Source: Deltaproteobacteria bacterium
GTDB taxonomy: Bacteria > UBA10199 > JACPAL01 > GCA-016699445
Reading direction: 5' to 3'
DNA length: 64,000 nt
Assembly: GCA_016699445.1 (NCBI GenBank)
Contig: CP064976.1
Span: 1,240,001-1,304,000, forward strand
Shown here: positions 45,164 through 54,157 of the stretch, in pieces
Numbering within the stretch: position 1 is the first letter of the stretch
How the letters are laid out: every line of letters starts with the position of its first letter
Notes under the pieces: generated by a model
What the model was told of the DNA's origin: nothing
What the model saw: the letters and a program-made list of their open reading frames with translations, nothing else
Databases searched by the model: none
Position numbers and translations under genes: made by a program

Positions 45164-46372
45164 ATGAACCAATCTCTCCAATTCCGTGACTTCCGATACT
45201 ATTTAGGCTCTCGTTTCCTGGCGCTCGCTTCGCATCAAGTATTAGTCGTGGCTTTAAGTCAAAAAGTCTACGAGATCACCCGGAGCCCCATTCATTTGGG
45301 CTACATTGGACTCACTCTTTTTCTGCCTAAATTCGTCTTCGCCCTTTTAGCGGGGCACGCGGCCGACCGCTTCGATCGGCGCCGACTGATCCTCTTCTGT
45401 CGTGTGATCCAAATTTCAGCCATTATGGGCATCGTCCTATTTGCCCACTCAGGGTTTCAACCTATCAGTGTGCTTTATATTTTTTTATTTCTTTTAGGTA
45501 TGGCCAATGCTTTCGACGGGCCAGCGAGTCAGGCGATCGTGACCAATATTGTGCCCGAAGAACATTTCACTCACGGTGTGACATGGCATTCTTCGGTCAC
45601 TCAAGCGTCGTTCATTATCGGACCGGCCTTGGGAGGTTGGTTATATTCCATCTTCGGAAAAGCTGAGTTCGTTTTATGGGTCGTCATTGCCATGCGAGGC
45701 TCAAGCGCCCTTTTGTTGGCTCTCGTAAAAGCCAGGAAACAGACGACCGAAACGCCGGGAGCCATTTCTTGGGACAACCTCTTCGCCGGAATCCGTTATG
45801 TCTTTCAAAAAAGGATCATCCTCGCATCAATTTCACTGGATCTTTTTGCCGTCCTGTTCGGTGGGGCCGTGGCTCTGATGCCTATCTTCGCCAACGACAT
45901 TTTAAAGGTGGGGCCGGAAGGTTTGGGATTGTTGCGGGCAGCCCCTTCGATTGGTGCGGTTCTGATCGCCTTTTATATTGCGCGTCGTCCTAAAATCGAG
46001 AGGTCTGGTGTGGTTCTTCTATGGGCTGTCGTCGTCTTCGGCCTTGCGACTATTCTCTTCGGATTATCGAAAAACTTTTATCTTTCATTGGCCATCTTGA
46101 TGGTGCTCGGCGGAGCGGACATGATCAGCGTCATCATCCGCAGCGTCTTAGTCCAAATGGAAACCCCTCAGGAAATGCGAGGCCGCGTGAGCGCGGTCAA
46201 CTTCGTCTTCATCGGCGCCTCGAATGAATTGGGTGAATTCGAATCGGGTCTTACCGCCCAATGGTTCGGTGTGGTTCCCGCCGTCGTCCTCGGAGGTTTG
46301 GGCACTTTGGCTGTAGCGACGCTATGGACGAAAAAATTCCCGGAACTACGTGATTATGTATCGAAACAATAA
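45164..46372 (+). CDS. major facilitator superfamily exporter
   Basis: 402 aa, about 10-12 TM helices. Loop motif GHAADRFDRRRLILFC (motif A, G...D+.GRR type), ALMPIFANDIL, SAVNFVFIGASNELGEFESG: the pattern of the EntS/DUF894-like MFS drug and siderophore exporters. ATG 45164 (MNQSLQFRDFRYYL) is chosen over the longer frame from 45146. Codon use and base composition are visibly GC-richer than most neighbours, suggesting acquired DNA. Substrate unknown. Confidence 0.88.
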   Translation: MNQSLQFRDFRYYLGSRFLALASHQVLVVALSQKVYEITRSPIHLGYIGLTLFLPKFVFALLAGHAADRFDRRRLILFCRVIQISAIMGIVLFAHSGFQPISVLYIFLFLLGMANAFDGPASQAIVTNIVPEEHFTHGVTWHSSVTQASFIIGPALGGWLYSIFGKAEFVLWVVIAMRGSSALLLALVKARKQTTETPGAISWDNLFAGIRYVFQKRIILASISLDLFAVLFGGAVALMPIFANDILKVGPEGLGLLRAAPSIGAVLIAFYIARRPKIERSGVVLLWAVVVFGLATILFGLSKNFYLSLAILMVLGGADMISVIIRSVLVQMETPQEMRGRVSAVNFVFIGASNELGEFESGLTAQWFGVVPAVVLGGLGTLAVATLWTKKFPELRDYVSKQ

Positions 46373-46459
46373 TCTTTCTTCGAAATTACACAAAAATACT
46401 TGGCATGGGATTGTGATGACGGCAATGAAATCACCTTAGAAATCAACCTAGGAGAAATT

Positions 46460-47107
46460 ATGACAACATTATCAGGCAATCATCTTATTGAACAACTTCA
46501 GTGGCGCTATGCCGTGAAAAAATTTGAGACTTTAAAAATCAGTGCTCAAGATTGGAAGGTATTAGAAGACGCTCTTATTTTGTCCCCATCCTCATATGGA
46601 CTCCAGCCTTGGAAATTTATCGTTGTGACAAATTCTGGTGTTAAAAAACAATTGCGCCCAGTTTCTTGGGGACAGTCACAAATTGAAGATTGTTCACAGC
46701 TTGTTGTTTTTGCTGCTCGTAAAACAATGGACGAGGCGTATGTGCAGAAGTTTATTAATCGAATTGTGGATGTTCGGAAAATCGATCCTGCCAGTATCGA
46801 ATTTTATAAAAACATGATTTTGGGAGATGTGGTCAAAGGTGAGCGTAATAAAATAGCTCATGAATGGGCTACGCGGCAGTGCTACATCGCCATTGGCAAT
46901 CTCATGACAGCCGCTGCTGTTCTAGGCATCGATACGTGCCCTCTCGAAGGAATAGAACCTCCAAAGTATGATGAAATTTTGGGTTTAAAAAACTCAGAAT
47001 ATGCCACAGTCGTCGCTTGTGCTGTGGGTTATCGCAGTGCAGAAGACAAATATGCTTCAGCTCCAAAAGTGAGATTTGAGAAAAAAGATGTTATTCAGGA
47101 GGTTTAG
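46460..47107 (+). CDS. NAD(P)H-dependent nitroreductase-family oxidoreductase
   Basis: 215 aa FMN enzyme of the NfsB/nitroreductase fold. N-terminal RYAVKKFETLK, LILSPSSYGLQPWKFIVVTN, and GIDTCPLEGIEPPKYDEILG are typical of the NfsB-type group. It would reduce quinones or nitro compounds; the natural substrate is unknown. ATG 46460 follows AGGAGAA, while an upstream frame extension lacks support. Possible small promoter in the preceding 80 bases. Confidence 0.9.
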   Translation: MTTLSGNHLIEQLQWRYAVKKFETLKISAQDWKVLEDALILSPSSYGLQPWKFIVVTNSGVKKQLRPVSWGQSQIEDCSQLVVFAARKTMDEAYVQKFINRIVDVRKIDPASIEFYKNMILGDVVKGERNKIAHEWATRQCYIAIGNLMTAAAVLGIDTCPLEGIEPPKYDEILGLKNSEYATVVACAVGYRSAEDKYASAPKVRFEKKDVIQEV

Positions 47108-47167
47108 CCCTTAAATGCTTGCAAGCCTGGTCCGTATATAGGTATCAGCCCATTCATCGTTTCAAGA

Positions 47168-47241
47168 GCTCCCATCGTCTAGCGGCCTAGGACGTCGCCC
47201 TCTCACGGCGAAGACCGCGGGTTCGAATCCCGCTGGGAGCG
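47168..47241 (+). tRNA. tRNA-Glu (CTC anticodon)
   Basis: Full cloverleaf: acceptor GCTCCCA / TGGGAGC, D-arm GTCTAGCGGCCTAGGAC, anticodon stem-loop TCGCC-CTCTCAC-GGCGA with CTC, T-arm GCGGG-TTCGAAT-CCCGC and discriminator G. Sequence closely resembles bacterial tRNA-Glu. The CCA end is not encoded. tag starts 16 bases downstream. Confidence 0.97.
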
Positions 47242-47256
47242 TTTAAATATAAAATC

Positions 47257-47829
47257 ATGGCAACAAACACCCGCTGTCCCTGGGCTGGGACTGATCCCTT
47301 ATATATTCATTATCACGATACGGAATGGGGTGTGCCGGTTTACGACGACCGGAAGCTCTTCGAGTTTTTGACACTGGAAGGCGCCCAAGCGGGTTTGAGC
47401 TGGATTACGGTGCTCAAGAAAAGGGAAAATTACCGGAAGGCTTTTGCGGATTTTGATCCTAAGAAGGTTGCTCGGTTTACTCCGAAGAAAATCGAAGCGT
47501 TGATGCAGAATGAGGGGATTGTCCGAAATCGACTCAAGCTGGAATCAACCGTGACCAATGCTCAGGCGTTTCTCAAAGTCGTGAAAGAGTTTGGAAGTTT
47601 TCAGTCCTATCAATGGCAGTTTGTGAAGGGGAAGCCTTTGCAAAATAATCGTAAGACATTAAAAGATATTCCGGCGACATCTCCTGAGTCGGACGCTTTC
47701 AGTAAGGATCTGAAAAAAAGAGGTTTTCGATTTGTTGGATCCACGATCATCTACGCCCACATGCAGTCGGTAGGGATGGTCAACGATCATCTCAACACGT
47801 GTTTTCGTCATAAAGAAGTCAAAGATTAA
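47257..47829 (+). CDS. tag: DNA-3-methyladenine glycosylase I
   Basis: 190 aa alkylation-repair glycosylase that removes 3-methyladenine. Characteristic pieces: RCPWAGTDPLYIHYHDTEWG at the start, FEFLTLEGAQAGLSWITVLK with the HhH-like region, FRFVGSTIIYAHMQSVGMVN, and the C-terminal HLNTCFRH with zinc ligands. ATG 47257 follows the tRNA. Ends overlapping the convergent EamA gene by 4 bases. Confidence 0.95.
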   Translation: MATNTRCPWAGTDPLYIHYHDTEWGVPVYDDRKLFEFLTLEGAQAGLSWITVLKKRENYRKAFADFDPKKVARFTPKKIEALMQNEGIVRNRLKLESTVTNAQAFLKVVKEFGSFQSYQWQFVKGKPLQNNRKTLKDIPATSPESDAFSKDLKKRGFRFVGSTIIYAHMQSVGMVNDHLNTCFRHKEVKD

Positions 47830-48695
47830 TGAGCCTTTTTAGCAGCGAAGATTTGAATGACAATCACGCCTGCCACGAGCCAGTCCACAGCAGAAATACT
47901 TTCGGATAAAAAGATACTTGAAACGGCGAGGGTGATGAATGTTTGAAGGAGCTGTACTTGTGAGACACGTGCCACTCCGCCCATTTTGAGTCCTGTATAC
48001 CACGGTACAAATCCTAAAAACTGACTCATGATGGCCAGATAAATAAAGGCCGCCACACTATGGCGTGAGGCTTGGGTATACTGGGTATCGTGAAAGAGAA
48101 CAAAGGCTGAGAGAGGAATGCTGATGGGTAATAAAAAAGCCAAGGCCCAACAGATAGTATTTAATCCTCCCAGAGGTTTTGAAAGCCACGCGCCCGTACT
48201 GTAACCGATGGCTGCAGAAAAAGCAGCACCAAGGGTCCAGAGATCGGCGGGTTGGATAGAGATTCCATTTCTCCAAATGACATAAACCAAAACTGTCGCG
48301 CAGCCGGAGCCCGCAATAAACCAAAAGAGAGGTTTGTGGCGTTCGTGATGTATCCACGCTCCAATCACTGCGGTCAGAAGAGGGAGAATCGCCAGAACGA
48401 TGGCCGAATGAGAGGATTCTGTATGCTTGAGTGCCAAGCTGATAAAAAGAGGAAAGCCCACGGCAATACCCAAAGCTGTGATGATAATTTTAGGCCAAAG
48501 CTTTCGGTCGGGAAAAGGTTGTTCGGTCAGCTTCAAAATAACAGCCGAAGCCAATCCTGAAATCAAAACGCGTCCAACCGTAATAAATAAAGGGGAAAAA
48601 CTTTGAAGGGCTAGCTTGGTCATAGGAAGTGTTAGGGCAAAAACACACACCCCCATGAAGCTTAATATGTAACCTTTCCAATGACGTTCTTGCAT
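47826..48695 (-). CDS. EamA/DMT-superfamily transporter
   Basis: 289 aa, ten predicted TM helices in two five-helix repeats (for example YILSFMGVCVFALTLPMTKL and IYLAIMSQFLGFVPWYTGLK). No soluble domain. Members export amino acids or metabolites; the substrate is unknown. Start ATG 48695, overlapping neighbours only at its 3' end. Confidence 0.88.
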   Translation of the reverse strand: MQERHWKGYILSFMGVCVFALTLPMTKLALQSFSPLFITVGRVLISGLASAVILKLTEQPFPDRKLWPKIIITALGIAVGFPLFISLALKHTESSHSAIVLAILPLLTAVIGAWIHHERHKPLFWFIAGSGCATVLVYVIWRNGISIQPADLWTLGAAFSAAIGYSTGAWLSKPLGGLNTICWALAFLLPISIPLSAFVLFHDTQYTQASRHSVAAFIYLAIMSQFLGFVPWYTGLKMGGVARVSQVQLLQTFITLAVSSIFLSESISAVDWLVAGVIVIQIFAAKKAH

Positions 48696-48758
48696 GGAGG
48701 CGCGACTAAATAATTGAGATAAAAAAAGCCAGTGGCTTTCGGCTGAATACGGTGTTCG

Positions 48759-50012
48759 TTACTGTGTGACACAAATAAGAAACATAAGGTTATCACATGA
48801 GTAAGTAGGAAACATCGTATCAACGATAGCGCCATCATCAATTGATCCAGTATCGCCGACAGCTCCTGAGTGAGAACTGCTCGCACTGGTCCATGTAGAG
48901 CAGTTGTTGGTTGTGTCGGAAGTCCAGTCGTCATTGAGCCCTGCCCAAGCAGGGGCTCCAGAGTTTGACATGGAATTGGTGAGAGGGAATGTAAAAATAC
49001 CAGCACTCGTGGTGGTGCCAATGACAGCGTTATCTCCATAACGATAATAAGTGGTGCTGGGGTATAAGACCCAATTATGATTTTCCGAAACACCGCCTGA
49101 ACAGTTGGCGGTACTACAAGCGTAGCGAGTACTTCCATCTGCAATCAGCGCTTTTGCTGTATAACCAGTAGGAGCGGCATTGTTGCATAAGGTATCAGCG
49201 GCAGTATGTGCGACCTGATCTCCCGTAAATCCGTTTTCGTTCACGAAAATATAATTTTTACTACAGGTAATAGCGATGGGTGTTGTGCTCAGAGGAATTT
49301 CTGCACTGCCGTTTGCAATAACGCAGTGCTGTCCTTCGGGTTGGGTTGCGATGGTGACACTATATCTTTCATATTTTATTAAACCTGAGGCAAAATAAAA
49401 TGTTCCATTGCCCATGGCTGTTTTATCCAAAGTGGTTCCTGAAACATTGACAAGTGAGACTGCTGTTCCATTATTTTTAGTGACGGTCAGTCCTACTGTT
49501 TTTCCGCTATCAAGTCCCGTACTGGTACCTCGTGGTGTATAAGAACATTGAATATATTTGTTGCACACCGCTGTGTCGCAAGTTGAATTGGCTGTTCCGC
49601 TAATAGGAAAAGTATAGGGGCTGTTTACGGCGGTGCATGAGAGCCAATCGGAATAATTGGTGAGCTCGGAATTAATATTAATGGAATAGGTATCCCCACT
49701 GGAAAGTCCTCTGACCACAAAATCGAGCTTTCCATCGTTCGGATCAAAATCGGCTTGAGGGAGTCCTTCTGTTGGAGGTCGATTATAGATGGTTGTTGAG
49801 TCTGTAATACCCGTAGAGCCAGTCGCAGAAATATCTAAAGCGATTTTATAGGTCGAGCTTGAGCTAAATCCCGTATAAGGCCAACCATCCACATACACAT
49901 GAAGGATATATCCCGCGTCTCCACCTCCCGTATTGAGTGTGGCTTCTGTTCCTCCACCTAAGCAAGCTGTCAGTGAAAAAAGGAGAATAAGTAAAGTAGG
50001 TCTAATTTTCAT
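48759..50012 (-). CDS. surface lipoprotein with DUF1554-like C-terminus
   Basis: 417 aa from ATG 50012 (MKIRPTLLILLFSLTACLGG): a lipoprotein signal with lipobox LTAC and Cys17. An upstream frame to 50057 lacks an initiation context. The middle is beta-rich with Ser/Thr/Gly repeats typical of surface proteins, with paired Cys (SCTAVNSPYTFPIS; STCDTAVCNKYIQCSY). The last 170 residues (FTGDQVAHTAADTLCNNAAP, ..., NNCSTWTSASSSHSGAVG, CDNLMFLICVTQ) match the Cys-rich, C-type-lectin-like DUF1554 pattern I recall from Leptospira lipoproteins. Probably exposed at the cell surface; ligand unknown. Confidence 0.82.
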   Translation of the reverse strand: MKIRPTLLILLFSLTACLGGGTEATLNTGGGDAGYILHVYVDGWPYTGFSSSSTYKIALDISATGSTGITDSTTIYNRPPTEGLPQADFDPNDGKLDFVVRGLSSGDTYSININSELTNYSDWLSCTAVNSPYTFPISGTANSTCDTAVCNKYIQCSYTPRGTSTGLDSGKTVGLTVTKNNGTAVSLVNVSGTTLDKTAMGNGTFYFASGLIKYERYSVTIATQPEGQHCVIANGSAEIPLSTTPIAITCSKNYIFVNENGFTGDQVAHTAADTLCNNAAPTGYTAKALIADGSTRYACSTANCSGGVSENHNWVLYPSTTYYRYGDNAVIGTTTSAGIFTFPLTNSMSNSGAPAWAGLNDDWTSDTTNNCSTWTSASSSHSGAVGDTGSIDDGAIVDTMFPTYSCDNLMFLICVTQ

Positions 50013-50100
50013 ATTTTCCGCAGTAAACAGCCTAACGGTAATATCAGAATAAAACATAAGGTAGATTTCTCAAAAAACACCGACTAGGGATCAGCCCCCT

Positions 50101-50994
50101 ATGACTCAAAACAAAATCACAACACCTTTCACCCAAAAACTAGGAATTCGTTATCCGATTGTCGTGGCTCCGATGTTTTTGATTTCAAATCCAGACATGT
50201 TGGTGGCTGCTGGAGAGGCGGGGGCTATTGCGATCATGCCCTCTCTCAATCTCCGCACCGCAGAACTTTTTGAAGACGCGTTGGTGGATATTAAAAAGAG
50301 AACGTCAGCACCTTTTGGAATTAATCTCATACTGCTTCAAAACCCTCGTCTTCAGGAAGATCTCGATTTGATCATTAAATATAAAGTGCCATTGGTTGTC
50401 ACCAGTTTGGGAAATCCAGCCCCTGTCATTGAGAAGGTGCATGCTTATGGAGGTCTTGTGTTTTGCGATGTGATCAATCTTCAGCACGCTAAAAAAGTAA
50501 AAGATGTGGGAGCTGATGGTTTGGTGACGGTTTCTTTTGGTGCTGGTGGACACGCTGGAAAAGTCGCAGCCAATGTCCTGGTCCCGTGGCTTAAAAAAGA
50601 AACAGGACTTCCTGTTTTAGCTTCTGGAGGCATTTCGACAGGGGAACAAATTCATGCAGCGTTGGCTTTGGGCGCGGATGCGGCTTATATGGGGACTCGT
50701 TTTATTGCGACACAAGAAGCTCCAGCGGAGGAAGGTTATAAGCAGATGATTTTATCTGCCGGTCCTGAAGATATTGTGTTGTCTCCAGAAGTGACAGGTC
50801 ATGATTGTAATTTTCTCAAAGACAGTTTGGCGCGTTATTCCAGTGGAGAAGTAGGGCTGAAACGCTGGAAAGATGTTTGGTCAGCAGGCCAGGGTGTGGG
50901 TTTGATTCATGATAGTCCGACAATAAAAGATCTCATCGACCGTTTGGTTTCTGAATATCGGGAAAGCGTGTTGAGAATTCAGAAAACAATTTAG
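50101..50994 (+). CDS. nitronate monooxygenase family FMN enzyme
   Basis: 297 aa TIM-barrel flavoprotein of the 2-nitropropane dioxygenase group. N-terminal LGIRYPIVVAPMFLISNPDM, phosphate-binding LPVLASGGISTGEQIHAALA, GADAAYMGTRFIATQEAPAE. It oxidises nitronates or related substrates. The start is ATG 50101 with GGGATCAGCCCCCT before it, weak as an SD. Confidence 0.9.
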   Translation: MTQNKITTPFTQKLGIRYPIVVAPMFLISNPDMLVAAGEAGAIAIMPSLNLRTAELFEDALVDIKKRTSAPFGINLILLQNPRLQEDLDLIIKYKVPLVVTSLGNPAPVIEKVHAYGGLVFCDVINLQHAKKVKDVGADGLVTVSFGAGGHAGKVAANVLVPWLKKETGLPVLASGGISTGEQIHAALALGADAAYMGTRFIATQEAPAEEGYKQMILSAGPEDIVLSPEVTGHDCNFLKDSLARYSSGEVGLKRWKDVWSAGQGVGLIHDSPTIKDLIDRLVSEYRESVLRIQKTI

Positions 50995-51093
50995 AAAACC
51001 GCTTGCAATCCGAGACCTCTTTTTTTACCTTCCCACCTTCATATCATGACTTTCATGACGAAAGTTCACGAAGTACGAAAGGAGACATATTTT

Positions 51094-51303
51094 ATGTCAA
51101 GACAACGAGGAACCGTTAAATGGTTCAATGATCAAAAGGGCTACGGATTCATCACACCTGAACAAGGTGAAAAAGATATATTCGTCCATTATTCGAGTAT
51201 CCAAGGGGAAGGATACAAGAGTCTCGCCGAAGGACAACAAGTGGAATTCACCATCGGTGAAGGCCCTAAGGGCGAACATGCTTCTGAAGTAATAAAAGTT
51301 TAA
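51094..51303 (+). CDS. cold shock protein, CspA family
   Basis: 69 aa single cold-shock domain RNA chaperone. RNP1 KGYGFITPE and RNP2 DIFVHYS are intact, with GTVKWFNDQ at the start. ATG 51094 is chosen because AAAGGAG precedes it; the longer frame from 51046 is the leader. A strong terminator follows. Confidence 0.95.
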   Translation: MSRQRGTVKWFNDQKGYGFITPEQGEKDIFVHYSSIQGEGYKSLAEGQQVEFTIGEGPKGEHASEVIKV

Positions 51304-51334
51304 GCTTTTCATTACCAAGAATTTCCTTTACAGA

Positions 51335-51376
51335 AACCCACCTCCTTTAGCCGTATAGGGAGGTGGGTTTTTTATT
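51335..51376 (+). terminator. rho-independent terminator of the csp gene
   Basis: AACCCACCTCC ... GGAGGTGGGTT with a 13-base loop, then T6. The T-tract runs into the region of the next gene's start (ATG 51378), so the hairpin lies in its 5' leader and may also act as an attenuator or fold over its start. Confidence 0.85.
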
Positions 51377-51377
51377 T

Positions 51378-51725
51378 ATGACAGAAAAAGAAAATAACAG
51401 TTTGGGTGAGTCTCCAGAGCTGCCCTCACCAAAAGTTGAAACACCGGCAGTTCCAGCGGAAGATGATGTTTTGGTGCCTAAAGAGCCCGATTATTCGCAG
51501 GATTTTCGTCCCACGGCTTTTTGCGCTCGTTGTCGCCGCGATTATACAATGCGCATGTGCATCACGCGTCCGGATACCATGATGACTGAAATGCAAATCA
51601 TCTGTCCTCGGTGTAAGAAAAAACTGAAACGTTTCCGGCTCAAAGAATGGTATGAGCATTACGTTCAAAACGAATCCCCACCACCCAAAGTCAGTGATGG
51701 ACCTGTAGAACCCCACGATCATTAA
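51378..51725 (+). CDS. small acidic protein with CxxC zinc ribbon
   Basis: 115 aa. The N-terminal 35 residues are acidic and Pro-rich (ESPELPSPKVETPAVPAEDD). The core FCARCRRDYTMRMC and IICPRCKKKLKRF has two CxxC pairs about 35 residues apart, a zinc-ribbon pattern. The start is not well decided: ATG 51378 sits right after the csp terminator, with no strong SD. Function unknown. A hydrolase gene follows 8 bases on. Confidence 0.65.
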   Translation: MTEKENNSLGESPELPSPKVETPAVPAEDDVLVPKEPDYSQDFRPTAFCARCRRDYTMRMCITRPDTMMTEMQIICPRCKKKLKRFRLKEWYEHYVQNESPPPKVSDGPVEPHDH

Positions 51726-51733
51726 AGGATCTT

Positions 51734-52699
51734 ATGTCTTTAGCTCATCATACTAACCACTTGGTTTCCAATGGAGATTCTTGGCAGCTCGAAGTGAAGC
51801 AATGCCGTCCTCCCAAACCACTTAAAAAACGCAATCCTGTTTTGATCGTCCCAGGTTATGGGATGAATAGTTTTATTTTTGGCTATCACCCACGAGGGCT
51901 TTCTTTTGAGGAATATCTGACCCAGCACGGTTTTGAAGTGTGGTCAGCCAATCTTCGGTGTCAGGGTGGATCTTTATCGGAAAATCCCCAACGTGAAGAA
52001 GAGAACTCTTTTAAAAAATTAGCGGCGATTGATTTGCCTGCCGTTCTGGAATTTGTTTCCAAAAATAGTCGCAGTGAAACAGGTTTGGTCGATGTGATTG
52101 GTTGTAGTTTGGGTGGGACGATTGCGTATACGTACTTGGCCTTAACCACACACTCTCTTGTGGGGTCTTTGGTGACAATGGGAGCTCCTTTGCGATGGGA
52201 AGAGGTGCACACGTTGATGAAAATTCTTTTCGCCTCTCCGAAAATTGCCGGCATGATTCCTATTGTGGGCACACGCAGTTTGGCGCGACTCTTATTTCCT
52301 CTGATTTCAAAAACATCCTTGATGAATATTTATCTTCATAAGGAGATTGTGGATCTGAGCCATCAGAATATCTTGATGGAAACCATCGAAAACCCGAACC
52401 GTTTTTTGAATCGTGAAATCGCTGAATGGATTCAACATAAAGATCTAGTGGTAGAAGGGAAGAATATTACACAAGCTCTAAAGAAAGTGAAAAATCCCCT
52501 TCTTTGTGTCCTGGCTAACGCCGATGGCATTGTCCCACCGATGACCGCTCTCTCAGCTCACGAGGTCATAGGATCAAAAGTGAAAGATACACTGGTGGTG
52601 GGCACTGACGAACTCCGCTTCGCGCACGCCGATCTTTTTATTAGTGATTACAGCCACGAGATGGTCTTCAAGCCCATTGCCGAGTGGCTGCAAAAATAA
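51734..52699 (+). CDS. alpha/beta-hydrolase
   Basis: 321 aa serine hydrolase. Oxyanion-hole VLIVPGYGMNSFIFGY, nucleophile elbow VIGCSLGGTIAYTY, and late His in RFAHADLF. The overall pattern, including SANLRCQGGSLSEN, recalls the PHA synthase/lipase-like branch of the fold. Substrate unknown. SD AAAGGATCT precedes ATG 51734. Confidence 0.85.
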   Translation: MSLAHHTNHLVSNGDSWQLEVKQCRPPKPLKKRNPVLIVPGYGMNSFIFGYHPRGLSFEEYLTQHGFEVWSANLRCQGGSLSENPQREEENSFKKLAAIDLPAVLEFVSKNSRSETGLVDVIGCSLGGTIAYTYLALTTHSLVGSLVTMGAPLRWEEVHTLMKILFASPKIAGMIPIVGTRSLARLLFPLISKTSLMNIYLHKEIVDLSHQNILMETIENPNRFLNREIAEWIQHKDLVVEGKNITQALKKVKNPLLCVLANADGIVPPMTALSAHEVIGSKVKDTLVVGTDELRFAHADLFISDYSHEMVFKPIAEWLQK

Positions 52700-52754
52700 G
52701 GTTTTTAATTTTTGATTGCATCCCAAAACTCTCTCGACAATAACCCCATGGAAT

Positions 52755-54155
52755 ATGGCTAAAACGCTTTTTGACAAAATTTGGGAGCAGCATCTGGTAA
52801 AAACATTGCCGGATGGGACCGCTCTTTTATTCATTGATCGTCACTTGATTCACGAAGTGACCAGCCCGCAGGCTTTTGAGGGATTGAGACTTACCAAACG
52901 TAAAGTCCGACGACCTGAGCTGACCTTTGCGACGATGGATCACAACGTCCCAACTCTGGATCGTTATGTGATCAAGGACGAAATCGCCAAAGCTCAAATC
53001 GAAGCTTTGGAAAACAATTGTAAAGAGTTTGGCATTACCCTCTATGATTTGAAGAGTGAGCTGCAAGGCATCGTTCATATCATCGGGCCTGAATTGGGCA
53101 TCACGTTGCCGGGCACGACGATCGTCTGTGGTGATAGTCATACGTCCACACACGGAGCCTTTGGTGCTTTGGCATTTGGGATTGGCACTTCCGAAGTCGA
53201 ACATGTCCTGGCCACTCAATGTCTTCGACAAAAACGTCCTAAAAATTTCAAAGTCGAATTCACCGGGAAGCGCGCTCCAGGAGTCACGGCAAAGGATCTT
53301 ATTTTAAAATTGATCGGTGAAATCGGAACGGCCGGTGCGACAGGCTATGTGTTGGAATATACAGGCGAGGCCATTCGATCTCTCTCAATGGAAGAGCGCA
53401 TGACTGTCTGCAATATGTCGATTGAAGCAGGTGCTCGTGCCGGGATGATTGCTCCGGACCAAACGACGATCGATTACATCACGGCAACCAATCGTCCCTT
53501 TGCTCCTAAAGGGGCGGCGCTTGAAGCAGCCAAAGTTTATTGGAAGAGTTTAGTCAGTGATCCTGATGCTGTTTATGACCAGACGATCACCATCGATACG
53601 TCCAAAATGTCGCCTCAAGTGACTTGGGGGACAAGTCCAGGAATGGTGACGGGAATCGATGGTGTTGTCCCGACGCCGGGACAAGTCAAAGGTTTGTCGG
53701 CTAAAGATGTTGAAGGGGCATTGGAGTATATGGGGCTTAAAGCTGGCATGAAAATGACCGATGTTGGGATTGATTTTGTGTTTATCGGTAGTTGCACCAA
53801 TGGTCGCATTGAAGATTTAAGGGCAGCGGCGAAGGTCATTAAAGGTAAAAAAGTTTCTTCGAAAGTCACGGCCTTGATTGTGCCTGGCTCTCAACAAGTG
53901 AAGAAGCAGGCCGAAGCGGAAGGTTTGGATAAGATTTTTGTGGAAGCCGGAGCTCAATGGCGCGAGTCGGGCTGCAGTATGTGTTTGGCGATGAATCCGG
54001 ATCAACTCAAGCCACAAGAACGTTGTGCCTCAACGTCAAACCGCAATTTTGAAGGTCGTCAGGGTAAGGGTGGTCGTACTCATTTAGTCAGTCCCGAAAT
54101 GGCTGCTGCCGCTGCGGTAGCAGGACATTTTGTGGATATTAGGAATTGGAGTTAA
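52755..54155 (+). CDS. leuC: 3-isopropylmalate dehydratase large subunit
   Basis: 466 aa aconitase-type subunit. It isomerises 2-isopropylmalate to 3-isopropylmalate in leucine synthesis. [4Fe-4S] cysteines lie in FIGSCTNGRIEDL and GCSMCLAMNPDQL; VCGDSHTSTHGAFGALAFGI is the substrate region. ATG 52755 (MAKTLFDKIWEQH) matches the usual N-terminus. leuD follows, with 2 bases between stop and start. Confidence 0.96.
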   Translation: MAKTLFDKIWEQHLVKTLPDGTALLFIDRHLIHEVTSPQAFEGLRLTKRKVRRPELTFATMDHNVPTLDRYVIKDEIAKAQIEALENNCKEFGITLYDLKSELQGIVHIIGPELGITLPGTTIVCGDSHTSTHGAFGALAFGIGTSEVEHVLATQCLRQKRPKNFKVEFTGKRAPGVTAKDLILKLIGEIGTAGATGYVLEYTGEAIRSLSMEERMTVCNMSIEAGARAGMIAPDQTTIDYITATNRPFAPKGAALEAAKVYWKSLVSDPDAVYDQTITIDTSKMSPQVTWGTSPGMVTGIDGVVPTPGQVKGLSAKDVEGALEYMGLKAGMKMTDVGIDFVFIGSCTNGRIEDLRAAAKVIKGKKVSSKVTALIVPGSQQVKKQAEAEGLDKIFVEAGAQWRESGCSMCLAMNPDQLKPQERCASTSNRNFEGRQGKGGRTHLVSPEMAAAAAVAGHFVDIRNWS

Positions 54156-54157
54156 TT

